Assembly (NCBI GenBank): GCA_024291935.2
Contig: CM044314.1
Location: 21,736,001 to 21,800,000, forward strand
Reading direction: 5' to 3'
DNA from: Okapia johnstoni
Lineage: Eukaryota; Chordata; Mammalia; Artiodactyla; Giraffidae
Length of the DNA: 64,000 nucleotides
Positions 63,204 to 64,000 of the stretch are shown here, in pieces. Under the pieces are notes generated by a model. It did no database searches and was not told the DNA's origin. It was given only the letters and a program-made list of their open reading frames with translations. Both the position numbers and the translations under genes were made by a program. How positions within the stretch are numbered: the first letter of the stretch is position 1; each line of letters starts with the position of its first letter.

Positions 63204-64000
63204 ACTGTACAAAAAAGATCTTCACGACACAGATATTCATGATGGTGTGATCATTCACCTAGAGCTAGGCATCCTGGAATGTGAAGTCAAGTGGGCCTTA
63301 GAAAGCATCACTACGAACAAAGCTAGTGGAGGTGATGGAATTTCAGTTGAGCTGTTTCAAAACCTCCAAGATGATGCTGTGAAAGTGCTGCACTCAATAT
63401 GCCAGCAAATCTGGAAAACTCAGCAGTGGCCACAGGACTGGAAAAGGTCAGTTTTCATCCCAATCCCAAAAAAAGGCAATACCAAAGAATGCTCAAACTA
63501 CCACACAATTGCACTCATCTCACACGCTAGTAAAGTAATGCTCAAAATTCTCCGAGCCAGGCTTCAGCAATACATGAACCGTGAACTTCCAGATGTTCAA
63601 GCTGGTTTTAGAAAAGGCAGAGGAACCAGAGATCAAATTGCCAACCTCCGCTGGATCATCGCAAAAGTAAGAAAGTTCCAGAAAAACATCTATTTCTGCT
63701 TTATTGACTATGCCAAAGCCTTTGACTGTGTGGATAACAATAAACTGTGGAAAATTTTGAAAGAGATGTGAATACCAGACCACCTGACCTGCCTCTTGAG
63801 AAACCTGTATGCAGGTCAGGAAGCAACAGTCAGAACTGGACATGGAACAACAGACTGGTTCCAAATAGGAAAAGGAGTTCGTCAAGGCTGTATATTGTCA
63901 CCCTGCTTATTTAACTTATTTGCAGAGTACATCATGAGAAATGCTGGGCTGGAAGAAACACAAGCTGGAATCGAGATTGCTGGGAGAAATATCAATAACC
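63204..64000 (+). pseudogene. BovB reverse-transcriptase region, 5'-truncated, runs off the window
   Basis: It begins CTGTACAAAAAAGATC in the linker before the reverse-transcriptase domain. The frame stays open to a TGA at 63769-63771, then continues in the same frame, open, to 64000. The first half includes the FRKGRGTRDQI block and the domain A motif FIDYAKAFD with its catalytic aspartate. The second half includes GVRQGC and LSPCLFNL. The YADD motif would lie just past the window edge. One nonsense change is the only lesion visible. It is a 5'-truncated LINE and lacks its endonuclease. Confidence 0.92.

Overview
The window is ruminant (bovid) nuclear genomic DNA. The diagnostic evidence is dense copies of BovB (an RTE-type LINE), dimeric Bov-A2 and tRNA-headed Bov-tA SINEs, and CHR/ART2-type tRNA-derived SINEs. 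These lie on older layers shared by all placental mammals: MLT1-type LTRs, L1M fragments, MIR, L2, MER5, MER2 and other DNA-transposon relics. Cattle, bison, buffalo, sheep and goat cannot be told apart from this sequence alone. Family names are given from memory of consensus features, not from a database search.

No host protein-coding gene, rRNA gene, functional tRNA gene or CRISPR array could be supported. The open frames that exist are short, overlap repeats, or are chance frames. The window reads as intergenic or deep intronic DNA assembled by repeated insertion. Many young SINEs still carry matching target-site duplications, which gives a readable insertion order.

Layout. 1-5.4 kb: old MLT1-type LTRs and two same-direction copies of one ruminant LTR. 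5.5-10.4 kb: wreck of a class I (gammaretrovirus-like) endogenous retrovirus, with an LTR, a leader, a gag pseudogene broken by a BovB tail and a SINE, no recognisable pol or env, then an unrelated LTR. 10.6-15.1 kb: more LTRs, two of them one family in opposite directions, plus MIR, MER5A and a hAT element with an L1 piece nested inside. 15.1-24.3 kb: SINE-rich, with an MLT1 carrying two SINEs and a broken L1 5' region carrying a Tigger-like element. 24.3-29 kb: relatively repeat-poor. 29.0-33.6 kb: three abutting BovB copies, two forward and one reverse. 33.6-42.4 kb: L1 pieces, LTRs and SINEs. 42.4-51.9 kb: SINEs, a purine decamer minisatellite, solo LTRs, and an MLT1 split by Bov-A2. 51.9-63.2 kb: an unnamed old repeat, an LTR, MaLR, MIR and L2 pieces. 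63.2-64 kb: the reverse-transcriptase region of a BovB running off the end, interrupted by one visible stop codon.

Nothing here looks like a new functional system. The observations most worth a second look are the composite SINE dimer that recurs with the same internal junction, the BovB cluster with inverted arms, the gag remnant with mismatched flanking LTRs, an exact 32-bp tandem duplication, and repeat-poor islands that could be conserved non-coding sequence.
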